Below, in pieces: positions 1 through 7,013 of a DNA stretch of 29,484 nt. Numbering within the stretch: the stretch's first letter is position 1; each line of letters begins with the position of its first letter. The stretch covers positions 1 to 29,484 of the forward strand of contig JAEWPQ010000118.1 of NCBI GenBank assembly GCA_023460575.1, given 5' to 3'. The position numbers and the translations under genes are program-made. Under the pieces are notes generated by a model that saw only the letters and a program-made list of their open reading frames with translations, did not search any database and was not told the origin of the DNA. The DNA comes from Bacillota bacterium. GTDB lineage: Bacteria > Bacillota > Clostridia > Lachnospirales > Lachnospiraceae.

Positions 1-517
1 GCCCACGGTCATTATACAATGCACAGGAATGAATTCCCCTGGTTGTTTTATAGATGTCACTGCCTTGTTGAAAGTCATTCATATAAGATAAAACCGATGA
101 AAAGGTAATGGTAAAAGAGCGTTCCAGAGGAGTCAGATCTCCATCGTTCATAAGATAATAAGCGATAGAATGCTGTTTTCCACAGGCAGTGGTAACTGTG
201 CGGATTCCTTCGGTTGCCTCAATCATATCTTTAAATATATCGTTTCTGGTTAATTTCACAAATGCTTTTCCCTGGTCTTCTTCGATTTCAATGGATATTA
301 TTTCTGATATTCCGTAAATAATCCCTTCCGTAAATAAATTCCCGAGAACTAATTCGTGTAAATTCTTATGTGTGCAGATCAGGTTAACATAACGAACGCC
401 GTTTACGTAGATGGCTAACTTGTATTCGACGAGGATCTGCTGAGGTTCTTCCGACTGTGTATCACTGCAGCATACTAAAATTTTATAATTTTTACTGATG
501 TGATTTGTATCTGGCAT
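1..517 (-). CDS. FdhD-like sulfurtransferase, 5' part only (runs off the left edge)
   Basis: This is the N-terminal 172 residues of a protein that resembles FdhD, which carries sulfur from a cysteine desulfurase to the molybdenum/tungsten pterin cofactor of formate dehydrogenase. Matching stretches are EYKLAIYVNG followed by an LHELVLGNLFTEGII segment (about residues 31-67), a TTACG segment around Cys112 and a TTRGIHSCAL segment (159-167), corresponding to the family's TGGxHxA region. ATG at 517 is preceded by AAAGGAG. It starts about 30 nt after agrC on the same strand, so it may be co-transcribed with agrA-agrC. Oddities: the usual CGxCG motif reads CGKQH, so the second cysteine is missing, and TGG reads TRG. 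This may be a specialised paralogue. The divergent operon begins with a tungsten-type aldehyde oxidoreductase that needs a related cofactor, a suggestive pairing only. The family call is fairly sure; the function is less so. Confidence 0.75.
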   Translation of the reverse strand, partial: MPDTNHISKNYKILVCCSDTQSEEPQQILVEYKLAIYVNGVRYVNLICTHKNLHELVLGNLFTEGIIYGISEIISIEIEEDQGKAFVKLTRNDIFKDMIEATEGIRTVTTACGKQHSIAYYLMNDGDLTPLERSFTITFSSVLSYMNDFQQGSDIYKTTRGIHSCALYNDRG

Positions 518-547
518 GGTATTCTCCTTTTCTCACATGACATGTGG

Positions 548-1882
548 TTAGTAAGCTTCATCAGGCAGATATAACAGAACATTTACTGTAAAGAGGCTTT
601 TTTCTCCTTCCTTAGGTTCGCCGTAATTACAATCAAAAACTCCGTTATATTTTTTGATTGTATGATTAACGGAATTCAGCCCGATTCCATGCCAGGTCTT
701 ATCTTTTTTCGTAGAGTATGGTTTTCCGTCTTTGATACTTAGCTGGGAGGAATCATAGGTATTTATCACCTGTATAGTAAGAACACCGTGGAGAGCAGAG
801 ACGTGGATGAGTATCTCCCTTTGCTCTCTTGGAAGTTTAATACAGGCCTCCAGTGCATTGTCTAAAAGGTTTCCTAAAATAATGGTGAGGTCCATCTTAT
901 CTATATCAAGAATTTTAGGCAGACGGATATGTACATCCGTTTTAATATAAAAATGCTGGGACAGATAAAGCTTATTGTTAATTAATGCATCAATAACGGG
1001 GTGCCCGCTGTTGATCCCGGCTTCCTGGACTTTTACATTGACTGTAAGCTTTTTAATATATTCGATCAATACTGCGTTTTGCCCCTGTTCAGCCAGACCT
1101 GATATGGCTGCCAGATGATTGTGAAGGTTATGGCGGTCTTCCCGCAGACTTTTTTGAAATCTCTGGATCAGGATCGATTGCTTTTCGTAGGCAGCGTTCT
1201 GCTGAGAGAGCAGAAGATTCTCATACTTTAAATTCTCTTCCAGCAAAAGCTTATCATATAAGTAAAACAGTAAAATATTAATGACCAGCATAACAAGAGT
1301 TGCACTTGCCAATAAAAATGAAGATTCAGTCTGATTGGAAAATAGCTCTAATGTCATACTGTTTAAGATATAGATACTTCCCGCAGGAATCAAAAACATA
1401 GCCAGCCAGCGAAGCGGTTTAATATCTGCGTTATAAACCTCCTGTTTATAAAAAAAGACTTTACTCCAATTAACCAGACCAAACATTATAGTATTTGATA
1501 AGATGATTCCAATGATTACAAAATGGTCCTGTTGTATTATGGTTTTAAAAGAAGCTCCAATAAAAAGGACGAGTGCTGCCGCCGTACAATCTTCGCTTGT
1601 AAGAGACAAAATATAAATAAAAGAAGCAGCAAGGAGGCGCTTAGATACTGAAGTTTTATACAAAAAACAAATTATAAAAAAGGCAGTCAGATTAAATGCG
1701 ATATTTAAAGGCGGATTGAATAAATTAAAATACAGATATGCCCCTGCAAAATAGTAGGCCGTATAAGCAGTTCCAATGACCCAGACGGGGGCTTTCCTTT
1801 TTTTGAGGAATGTATCAATAAAATCATATATCACATAAGTTCGAAGGATATTCATGAATAAATATGTAATGATTACTTTCAT
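548..1882 (-). CDS. agrC: AgrC-like GHKL sensor histidine kinase
   Basis: This 444-residue membrane histidine kinase is the probable receptor for the cyclic peptide made by the divergent agrD/agrB. The N-terminal half (about 1-215) is a polytopic hydrophobic sensor, a coiled-coil-like linker follows (about 210-245), and the C-terminal half is a GHKL kinase. The phosphoacceptor motif DRHNLHNHL places the histidine at 251. The N box is NLLDNALEA (338-346) and the G box is HGIGLNSV (398-405). The length fits the AgrC family. The ATG at 1882 overlaps the agrA stop by 4 nt (ATGA), so the two are translationally coupled, with AAGGAAGA upstream as ribosome-binding site. The genes sit divergently from agrD, as expected for a complete peptide-sensing locus. 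The assignment rests on architecture plus neighbours; ligand identity is inferred. Confidence 0.9.
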   Translation of the reverse strand: MKVIITYLFMNILRTYVIYDFIDTFLKKRKAPVWVIGTAYTAYYFAGAYLYFNLFNPPLNIAFNLTAFFIICFLYKTSVSKRLLAASFIYILSLTSEDCTAAALVLFIGASFKTIIQQDHFVIIGIILSNTIMFGLVNWSKVFFYKQEVYNADIKPLRWLAMFLIPAGSIYILNSMTLELFSNQTESSFLLASATLVMLVINILLFYLYDKLLLEENLKYENLLLSQQNAAYEKQSILIQRFQKSLREDRHNLHNHLAAISGLAEQGQNAVLIEYIKKLTVNVKVQEAGINSGHPVIDALINNKLYLSQHFYIKTDVHIRLPKILDIDKMDLTIILGNLLDNALEACIKLPREQREILIHVSALHGVLTIQVINTYDSSQLSIKDGKPYSTKKDKTWHGIGLNSVNHTIKKYNGVFDCNYGEPKEGEKSLFTVNVLLYLPDEAY

Positions 1883-2616
1883 CTGTCATCTTCCTTATTT
1901 TTCCTGAGCTGCAAATAGTTCGCCCTTATTTCCTTCCTTTTTGGGCCGCTGATTGCCAGTTCAGCGTCATTAGACATGATTGCTTTCTCATAAGAGATCT
2001 GCCTGATATGATAATAATTGATCAAAATGGAATGATGAATCAATAAAAATCCTTTTGTTTCTAATTTCTTAGATACCTCTGTTAGTTTTCCATAGAAAAT
2101 ATAGCTGATGTCTTTTGTTATAACATTGATTTTATGACCTTTGGAGATTTCTAAATAGATAATATCCTCAATGGGAATATTACAATGTCCTCTGGTAATA
2201 TCCTTAAAACAAAAAAAATCATCCCGTATTTCACTTAACCGTTTACAGGCACTTAAAAGATCTTTTTTAAAAAGCTCAGGATCAATGGGCTTTGACAAAA
2301 AGCGAAAAGTGTCTAAGCAGAAAACTTCTTTTGCCCGGTTATCATAGGAAGAAATGTAGATAATAATTGTTTTTTTAATTTGAAAATAGTTCCTTAATCT
2401 TTCCCCGGCCTCAATGCCGTTCATACCATTCATACTGATATCCAGAAATGCCAAATCATAAAAAGTACCTCCTTTTAGTTTTTCACACAAACTCTCCCCT
2501 GATGTGAAAGAATCGGTTAAGTAAGAGATTTGTGCCCCTGATAATGTGCTTTTTATCATGGATTTAATCTGCTCAATAAATATGGGCTCGTCATCACAGA
2601 TTGCAATTTTAATCAT
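1879..2616 (-). CDS. agrA: AgrA-like LytTR response regulator
   Basis: This response regulator has an N-terminal receiver domain (about 1-125) and a C-terminal LytTR DNA-binding domain (about 140-240), the AgrA arrangement. Visible receiver residues are Asp8/Asp9 (ICDDEP), phosphoacceptor Asp59 (AFLDIS) and Lys109 (LSKP). The LytTR part includes HHSILINYYHIRQISY, typical of the family. ATG at 2616 is chosen because the receiver fold begins directly there, with AAGGAG about 12 nt upstream. A longer reading from 2664 would only add 16 non-conserved residues. It probably binds repeats in the 2617-2844 intergenic region to control both directions, and it is the first gene of a minus-strand agrA-agrC(-fdhD) unit. 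Confidence 0.9.
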   Translation of the reverse strand: MIKIAICDDEPIFIEQIKSMIKSTLSGAQISYLTDSFTSGESLCEKLKGGTFYDLAFLDISMNGMNGIEAGERLRNYFQIKKTIIIYISSYDNRAKEVFCLDTFRFLSKPIDPELFKKDLLSACKRLSEIRDDFFCFKDITRGHCNIPIEDIIYLEISKGHKINVITKDISYIFYGKLTEVSKKLETKGFLLIHHSILINYYHIRQISYEKAIMSNDAELAISGPKRKEIRANYLQLRKNKEDDR

Positions 2617-2654
2617 GATATTCTCTGTCTCCTTCCATTCTTTTACTAGATAAC

Positions 2655-2683
2655 ATTTTAACACAGTAATGTTAAAAAAAGTA
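2655..2683 (-). promoter_or_regulatory. Candidate promoter of agrA-agrC
   Basis: On the minus strand TGTTAAAAT (2663 to 2655) forms an extended -10 (TGn plus TAAAAT), about 40 nt upstream of the agrA ATG. The -35 position (about 2678-2683) reads TACTTT, a poor match. The element lies inside a TAACATT...AATGTTA inverted repeat (2651-2657 and 2668-2674), which could be an operator. This is a sequence-pattern call only. Confidence 0.35.
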
Positions 2684-2742
2684 GAAAAAAAGTGCGGAAA
2701 AAAGAGAAGAAAAAAGAAATATAAGAGAATTTGCTCATTTTT

Positions 2743-2776
2743 ACAGAGAAAATGAAAAGATATTTCACAGTGAAAA
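2743..2776. promoter_or_regulatory. Candidate AgrA binding repeats upstream of agrD
   Basis: Two near-identical 10-mers, ACAGAGAAAA (2743-2752) and ACAGTGAAAA (2767-2776), lie in direct orientation 24 nt apart start to start, just upstream of and overlapping the -35 of the agrD promoter. Staphylococcal AgrA sites are ACAGTTAAG-like direct repeats with a 12-13 nt spacer, so the half-sites resemble them but the spacing (14 nt) is slightly longer. The second copy is also the core of a perfect palindrome, TTTCAC-A-GTGAAA (2763-2775). Assignment to AgrA is inference. Confidence 0.4.
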
Positions 2777-2791
2777 AGGTTATGTTATACT
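2764..2791 (+). promoter_or_regulatory. Promoter of the agrD-agrB-biosynthetic operon
   Basis: TTCACA (2764-2769, five of six matches to the -35 consensus), a 16-nt spacer, then TGT-TATACT with the -10 hexamer at 2786-2791 and an extended TGn element at 2783-2785. Transcription would start near 2798, leaving a leader of about 47 nt before agrD. The -35 lies within the 2763-2775 palindrome, and the probable start point lies within the 2797-2815 inverted repeat, so both are well placed for regulation. Confidence 0.65.
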
Positions 2792-2796
2792 ATGCG

Positions 2797-2815
2797 AAAT
2801 TAAGTAACTTAATTT
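2797..2815. repeat. Perfect 8-bp inverted repeat at the transcription start
   Basis: AAATTAAG-TAA-CTTAATTT is a perfect palindrome with a 3-nt centre, 6-24 nt downstream of the -10. It could be an operator for a dimeric regulator or an AT-rich 5' hairpin in the agrD leader. It has no U-tract and is too weak to be a terminator. Confidence 0.6.
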
Positions 2816-2844
2816 AATATTCTAATACAAAGGAGTGTATAAAA

Positions 2845-2988
2845 ATGAAAAAATTATCTGTTATTATGGGAAACATGGTGTCTGGTCTTGCTCTTATTTC
2901 CGCAGTGACGACAAGTAATGTGGCGTGTGGATATATTTATTATCAGCCAGAGTTGCCAAAAGAAGTAAAGAAATTAAGAAAATTCTAA
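2845..2988 (+). CDS. agrD: AgrD-like autoinducer pro-peptide (47 residues)
   Basis: This small gene encodes a three-part AgrD precursor. An amphipathic/hydrophobic leader starting MKKLSVIMGNMVSGLAL (about 1-22) would anchor it in the membrane. The signal core ends NVACGYIY with Cys28. An acidic/basic recognition tail, YQPELPKEVKKLRKF (33-47), matches the family's (D/E)xPxxPxEL-type tail. By analogy with staphylococcal AgrD, cleavage after Tyr32 and ring closure onto Cys28 would give a five-residue thiolactone, Cys-Gly-Tyr-Ile-Tyr, with an exocyclic tail of unknown length. ATG at 2845 follows AAAGGAG with about 9 nt spacing. agrB starts 4 nt after its stop. The family call is strong; the exact peptide ends are inferred. 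Confidence 0.93.
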   Translation: MKKLSVIMGNMVSGLALISAVTTSNVACGYIYYQPELPKEVKKLRKF

Positions 2989-2992
2989 TGCT

Positions 2993-3637
2993 ATGGTCAG
3001 TAAATTAAGCAATTTGATTGCTGATCAGCTGATCTCAATGGGGAGATTTAAGGAAGCGGACAGGGCTGTTTATCAGTTTGGTCTTGAGATGCTGTTACTG
3101 AATATTTTTAACATTTTAACCGCAGCTTTAATAGGAGCTGCAATGGGGCAGATACTGGAAAGTTTTCTATTTCTGGCACTTTTCATTCCTCTTCGCTGCC
3201 ATGCGGGAGGGTATCATGCAGGAAACCCATTGTTGTGTTATTTCATGTCAAACGCGGTAATCGTTTTCGTTCTCCTGTTATTGCGCACCCCTCCCGAAAT
3301 GGTGGAGCGGGGCGCTGGTCTGGTTTTCCTGATTCTGTCCTCTTGCATGGCGGCATTTCTGGCTCCTGTGGAAAACTTAAATAAACCTTTAGATGAAGTG
3401 GAGAAAAAAGTTTATGGAATTCGTACCCGAATCGTACTGGCAATAGAAGTACTTATTGGTCTTGTGTGCTATGCGGCCGCCTGTTTCCAGGGAGTATGGA
3501 TTGTTATAGTCACCATTGTTCTCATGGTGATAACTGAAATTTTGGGTCTTTTGCAAAATACCTATACCCGCAGCCGCACCCCGGAAAAAACAGGCGGATA
3601 CAGCAAGGAGGCTGGTGATCGTGGAAGATACTTGTGA
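2993..3637 (+). CDS. agrB: AgrB-like peptide-processing membrane endopeptidase
   Basis: AgrB is the integral membrane cysteine endopeptidase that removes the AgrD tail and forms the thiolactone. This 214-residue protein has the conserved LRCHAGGYHAGNPLLCY segment, placing catalytic His75 and Cys82 at the family's usual seven-residue separation. Four or more hydrophobic segments (about 32-65, 83-98, 106-125, 145-180) fit the family. It lies 4 nt after agrD, so substrate and processing enzyme are co-expressed. Its last 17-23 nt overlap the next gene (aldehyde ferredoxin oxidoreductase), whose ribosome-binding site lies inside agrB. That ties signal production to the biosynthetic operon. Confidence 0.95.
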   Translation: MVSKLSNLIADQLISMGRFKEADRAVYQFGLEMLLLNIFNILTAALIGAAMGQILESFLFLALFIPLRCHAGGYHAGNPLLCYFMSNAVIVFVLLLLRTPPEMVERGAGLVFLILSSCMAAFLAPVENLNKPLDEVEKKVYGIRTRIVLAIEVLIGLVCYAAACFQGVWIVIVTIVLMVITEILGLLQNTYTRSRTPEKTGGYSKEAGDRGRYL

Positions 3638-5675
3638 CAATCAGATTGCTTATATTAATTTGACCACTGGTGATGTGAAATTAGAAGCGATCACCAGAGA
3701 ACTTAGAAAATACTACATAGGAGGACCCGGAATCAATACAAAGATTTTGTACGACTCTGAAGCGGCAGAATATGATGCGCTTTCAGAAAAGAATTTATTG
3801 ATTTTTGGTGTGGGGCCAAGTGTAGGTACCGGACTTCCGGCCAGTAACCGTTGTACAATTACGGCAAAGAGTCCCATTACTGACGCATATGGAGATTCCA
3901 ATGTGGGCGGAGAATTTAACGTCAGACTCCGCGCGGTGGGAATCGATCATCTCGTATTTTCTGGAAAGTCCGATCATCCGGTGTATGTTCTCATTAAAAA
4001 CAGTGGGGAGATAGAAATCTTAGATGCCGCCGGGCTCTGGGGAATGCAAACGGAGAAGGTCACCGATCTGCTGGCAGAGCGTCATGGAAAAGGTTCGGAA
4101 GTTACATGCATTGGGCCTGCGGGAGAGAATCTGGTGCGTTTTGCAAGCGTCATCATGTCCAAATGCCATGTGGCAGGAAGAACCGGCATGGGCTGTGTCA
4201 TGGGGGCGAAGAAGTTAAAAGCCATTGTAGTAGAAAGAAAGATTGGAAAACCTCAGGTATTTAATTCACAACAGGTTAAGGAAATCCGGGATCAGTGGAT
4301 CAAAAAATGCCGTGCATCGGTCATTTTAAAATCCGGAAGCATTCAGGGAACTTTAATGCTGATCAAGCGGTATCACAAGCAGGGAGCCTTGCCAATCCGG
4401 AATTTTCAGGCGGCCGATGATAAAAAGGTCAAAGACTTATATGCGGAAAACTTTTTATACAAACATGAAACAAAGCGAAAAGCATGTATCTACTGCCCAG
4501 TCGGGTGCGCCAGAGAATATGAGATCAAAGAAGGACGGCATAAAGGAGAAAAAGGAGATCGTCTGGACTATGGTGCCGTAGCAGGTATCGGTCCGTTAAA
4601 CGGTATCTTTGAGTGGGCCAGCATACTTCATCTGAAAAATCTAAGTGATAATCTTGGGTTTGACGCCATTGAGGGAGGCTCCACCATTGGATTTCTCTTA
4701 GAGTGTTATCAAAGAGGAATCATAGAAGATCCGGAAAAAACCTATGAATTTGGTAATCCAGATGATGTGGAGGAATTGATGTATAAGATCTGCCGCAGAG
4801 AAGGGATTGGAGATATTGCCGCTGAAGGTGCCTACCGGGCCTCCATCGTGCTGCATGCAGAAGAGTATGCATTCTGTATCCGAAAGTCCTCTTGCGGGCT
4901 GCATTCGAATTCTCACCTGGCAAAGTCCTTAAGCTATCTTACTTCCACCAGAGGGGCAGATCATCTGAAGGGTTACGTATTTACGGCAGTTTTTGGCGGA
5001 TTTTTTTCCGAAGTCGTTTCAAAACATATTTTTAAAACAAAAGCCGAGAAGAATTTTTCCAAGGTGGAGAAAAAAGGCCGTGTGGTGTGCTGGCATGAGA
5101 ATTATAAGTATGTTATTGACTGCCTGGGATTGTGCCTGTTTGCAATAACTGCACTCCCAAGTGCGGGCGCTGCTTATTTTAACGAATTCGCAGAGGTCAC
5201 AAATGCAATACTCAATATGGATTTAACCGATGAAGACATGTACTGTGCAGGAGAGCGTATTTATCAGCTTCAAAACGCTTTTAATGTAGCATGTGGTTTG
5301 AAACTGGAAGATTATCACTGGCCCCAGCGAAAGAAAGAAAATGGCGTGGAAGATAAATTCATTAAAGACACTACCATTAAAGTTGGAGGAGAAGAAGGTA
5401 TGCTGCCGGAATATTTCCGGTACAGAGGTCTGACTCCAAAAGGGACACCTACCGTAAAACGCTTTCAGGAATTGGGCATTTCCATGTACATAGATAAGGC
5501 AAAAGCCACAGAATCTGACGATGTTATTTCCATTGGAGCTTTATTAAAAGAAATCGGATTAAATGCAGAATTGACTAAAAAAGAAAACAGGATCAATGAG
5601 ATTATGAGCTCCCTGATTTGCAAGCTGATGACAAAACAGGACGAAAAGGCACTGCGTCATATGAAAAACGAGTAG
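3615..5675 (+). CDS. Aldehyde:ferredoxin oxidoreductase family (tungstopterin enzyme)
   Basis: This belongs to the AOR family of tungsten-bispyranopterin enzymes, which interconvert aldehydes and carboxylic acids with ferredoxin. The 4Fe-4S ligands are visible as ACIYCPVGC (Cys291, 294, 298) and DCLGLC (Cys507). Pterin-binding stretches include FSGKSDHPVYV and GRTGMGCVMGAKKLKAIVV. At 686 residues it is somewhat longer than typical AORs. GTG at 3615 and GTG at 3621 are both possible. The AAGGAGG at 3605-3611 suits 3621 better (about 9 nt). Both starts lie inside agrB, indicating coupling. It could reduce a carboxylic acid precursor or chain terminus to an aldehyde with ferredoxin reduced by the IorAB encoded downstream, or detoxify aldehydes; the substrate cannot be read from sequence. 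Confidence 0.9.
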   Translation: MIVEDTCDNQIAYINLTTGDVKLEAITRELRKYYIGGPGINTKILYDSEAAEYDALSEKNLLIFGVGPSVGTGLPASNRCTITAKSPITDAYGDSNVGGEFNVRLRAVGIDHLVFSGKSDHPVYVLIKNSGEIEILDAAGLWGMQTEKVTDLLAERHGKGSEVTCIGPAGENLVRFASVIMSKCHVAGRTGMGCVMGAKKLKAIVVERKIGKPQVFNSQQVKEIRDQWIKKCRASVILKSGSIQGTLMLIKRYHKQGALPIRNFQAADDKKVKDLYAENFLYKHETKRKACIYCPVGCAREYEIKEGRHKGEKGDRLDYGAVAGIGPLNGIFEWASILHLKNLSDNLGFDAIEGGSTIGFLLECYQRGIIEDPEKTYEFGNPDDVEELMYKICRREGIGDIAAEGAYRASIVLHAEEYAFCIRKSSCGLHSNSHLAKSLSYLTSTRGADHLKGYVFTAVFGGFFSEVVSKHIFKTKAEKNFSKVEKKGRVVCWHENYKYVIDCLGLCLFAITALPSAGAAYFNEFAEVTNAILNMDLTDEDMYCAGERIYQLQNAFNVACGLKLEDYHWPQRKKENGVEDKFIKDTTIKVGGEEGMLPEYFRYRGLTPKGTPTVKRFQELGISMYIDKAKATESDDVISIGALLKEIGLNAELTKKENRINEIMSSLICKLMTKQDEKALRHMKNE

Positions 5676-5698
5676 TATTCCACAGAGGCGGATATCCC

Positions 5699-6196
5699 AT
5701 GGATTGGTTAAATAATGATGAAAAAATAGAGATACGGTCACAGGTTTTTATTCCCATTTCAAAGAATCATATAGACATTGTTTTTGAATATGTATATGAC
5801 AGAGAAAAGTTCCATAACTGGTTTGACTTCATTCCAGCCCTTTGGATCAGCTTTGATCGGAAAAAGCTGGAAGTAGGCTGCATTGGAACAATCTGTTTTA
5901 CCATGCCGCTGTTTTATTACAAATTAAAGGTAACAGAAGTGGTGATGGGAAAATCAATTGTCCTTAGCGGAGCAGGCGGACCCATGAGCGGGAGGGCTTA
6001 CTTTAATTTACACCCTGCTGATGGCGGAGTCATCCTGGAAAACATTCATATACTATCTGGAAAAAATAAGTTTCTGCATAAATATTATGTTTTTTGTCTG
6101 GTTCCAAATCATCTGGCTTTTATGAATTGGAGATATTCTGTTTTAAAAAAACAAATAAAAAGGGAACTTGAGAGAAACAAAAAATCACATAAGTAG
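5699..6196 (+). CDS. SRPBCC/START-like protein, possible cyclase or lipid-binding protein
   Basis: This 165-residue protein has the look of the SRPBCC (START/Bet v1) fold: an opening beta strand (about 8-22), helix with EYVYDREKFHNWFDF, then alternating strands (KLEVGCIGTICFTM, YKLKVTEVVMGKSIVL) and a long C-terminal helix (about 140-165). Such proteins bind hydrophobic ligands, and some act as polyketide cyclases. No catalytic residue can be named. ATG at 5699 is preferred; an upstream in-frame ATG at 5618 lies inside the AOR gene and would add a non-conserved tail. It is one of two SRPBCC proteins in the operon (the other at 10380). Fold call moderate, function unknown. Confidence 0.6.
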   Translation: MDWLNNDEKIEIRSQVFIPISKNHIDIVFEYVYDREKFHNWFDFIPALWISFDRKKLEVGCIGTICFTMPLFYYKLKVTEVVMGKSIVLSGAGGPMSGRAYFNLHPADGGVILENIHILSGKNKFLHKYYVFCLVPNHLAFMNWRYSVLKKQIKRELERNKKSHK

Positions 6197-6209
6197 AGAG
6201 GTGCTGTTT

Positions 6210-7013
6210 ATGAGAGGTGTTATTTTAGCGGGAGGTAACGGAACGCGTCTTAATCCGTTAACGATCATTACCAACAAGCATTTGCTTCCAGTCTATAAAA
6301 AACCCATGATTTATTACCCCATAGAGACTCTGGCTAAAGTGGGAATCAAAGATATCCTTATAGTAACCAGCGGAGAATATTTAGGACATTTCTACAAGCT
6401 GTTAAAGACCGGCGAAGAATTTGGGGTAAAGCTTCATTATGAGATTCAGGAAGGCAACGAAGGAACCGGAGCAGCCTTATTATGTGCGGAAGAATTTGTA
6501 AGAGGCGACGAGTTTATGGTCATTCTTGGCGATAATATCGTGACGGAAGATTTAACATCCTTTGTAAAGCTTTTTGAAACAGAAAAAGAAGAATTCAGTG
6601 CTAAGATTCTCATTACTCAGTCGGATAATCCAAAGCTTTATGGCGTTGTTGAATTTAAGAAAAATAAGATCACCAGGCTGGTGGAAAAGCCCAAAGAGCC
6701 CTTTTCCAATTATGTCAACACCGGTTTATGGATTTTTAAGCCAGAGGTATTTGAGCTGTTGAAACAGATGAAACTAAGTGCAAGAAATGAATATGAAACC
6801 ACTGATGTTCTCCACCATTATGCAGAACAGGGAAAGCTTACCTATGGAATCTTAACTTCCAAATGGACCGATGCGGGAACTTTCGAACAGTTATATGAGG
6901 CAACTGTTTTAATGAAAGAGTTAGAAGAGAAGGAGAAAAAGGAAATTGAAAAAGATCATGTTTATCAGCCTTCCGGTGTCAGGACACGTAAACCCGCAGC
7001 TCAACCTGTGTAA
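6210..7013 (+). CDS. rmlA: Glucose-1-phosphate thymidylyltransferase
   Basis: This enzyme makes dTDP-glucose from glucose-1-phosphate and dTTP, the entry to dTDP-6-deoxy sugars. The signature GGNGTRLNPLT (8-18), the lysine and LPVY segment NKHLLPVYKKPMIYYP and the metal-binding GDN around residue 110 are intact, as is the late KWTDAGTFEQLYEA segment. ATG at 6210 follows GAGAGG; in-frame sequence from 6168 lies in the previous gene. At 267 residues it is shorter than the common 290-residue RmlA. The last 20 or so residues overlap the start of the next gene by 68 nt and look non-conserved. It pairs with rmlB at about 21.7 kb. Confidence 0.9.
   Translation: MRGVILAGGNGTRLNPLTIITNKHLLPVYKKPMIYYPIETLAKVGIKDILIVTSGEYLGHFYKLLKTGEEFGVKLHYEIQEGNEGTGAALLCAEEFVRGDEFMVILGDNIVTEDLTSFVKLFETEKEEFSAKILITQSDNPKLYGVVEFKKNKITRLVEKPKEPFSNYVNTGLWIFKPEVFELLKQMKLSARNEYETTDVLHHYAEQGKLTYGILTSKWTDAGTFEQLYEATVLMKELEEKEKKEIEKDHVYQPSGVRTRKPAAQPV

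Noticed and set aside
2797..2815. Palindrome at 2797-2815 as a terminator or riboswitch
   Set aside because: It is AT-rich, has no U-tract and sits at the transcription start; an operator or leader hairpin is more plausible.
3615..5675. AOR gene as a benzoyl-CoA reductase-like or other tungsten enzyme
   Set aside because: The CxxCxxxC plus DCLGLC arrangement and overall order match the AOR family; no additional subunits are encoded nearby.
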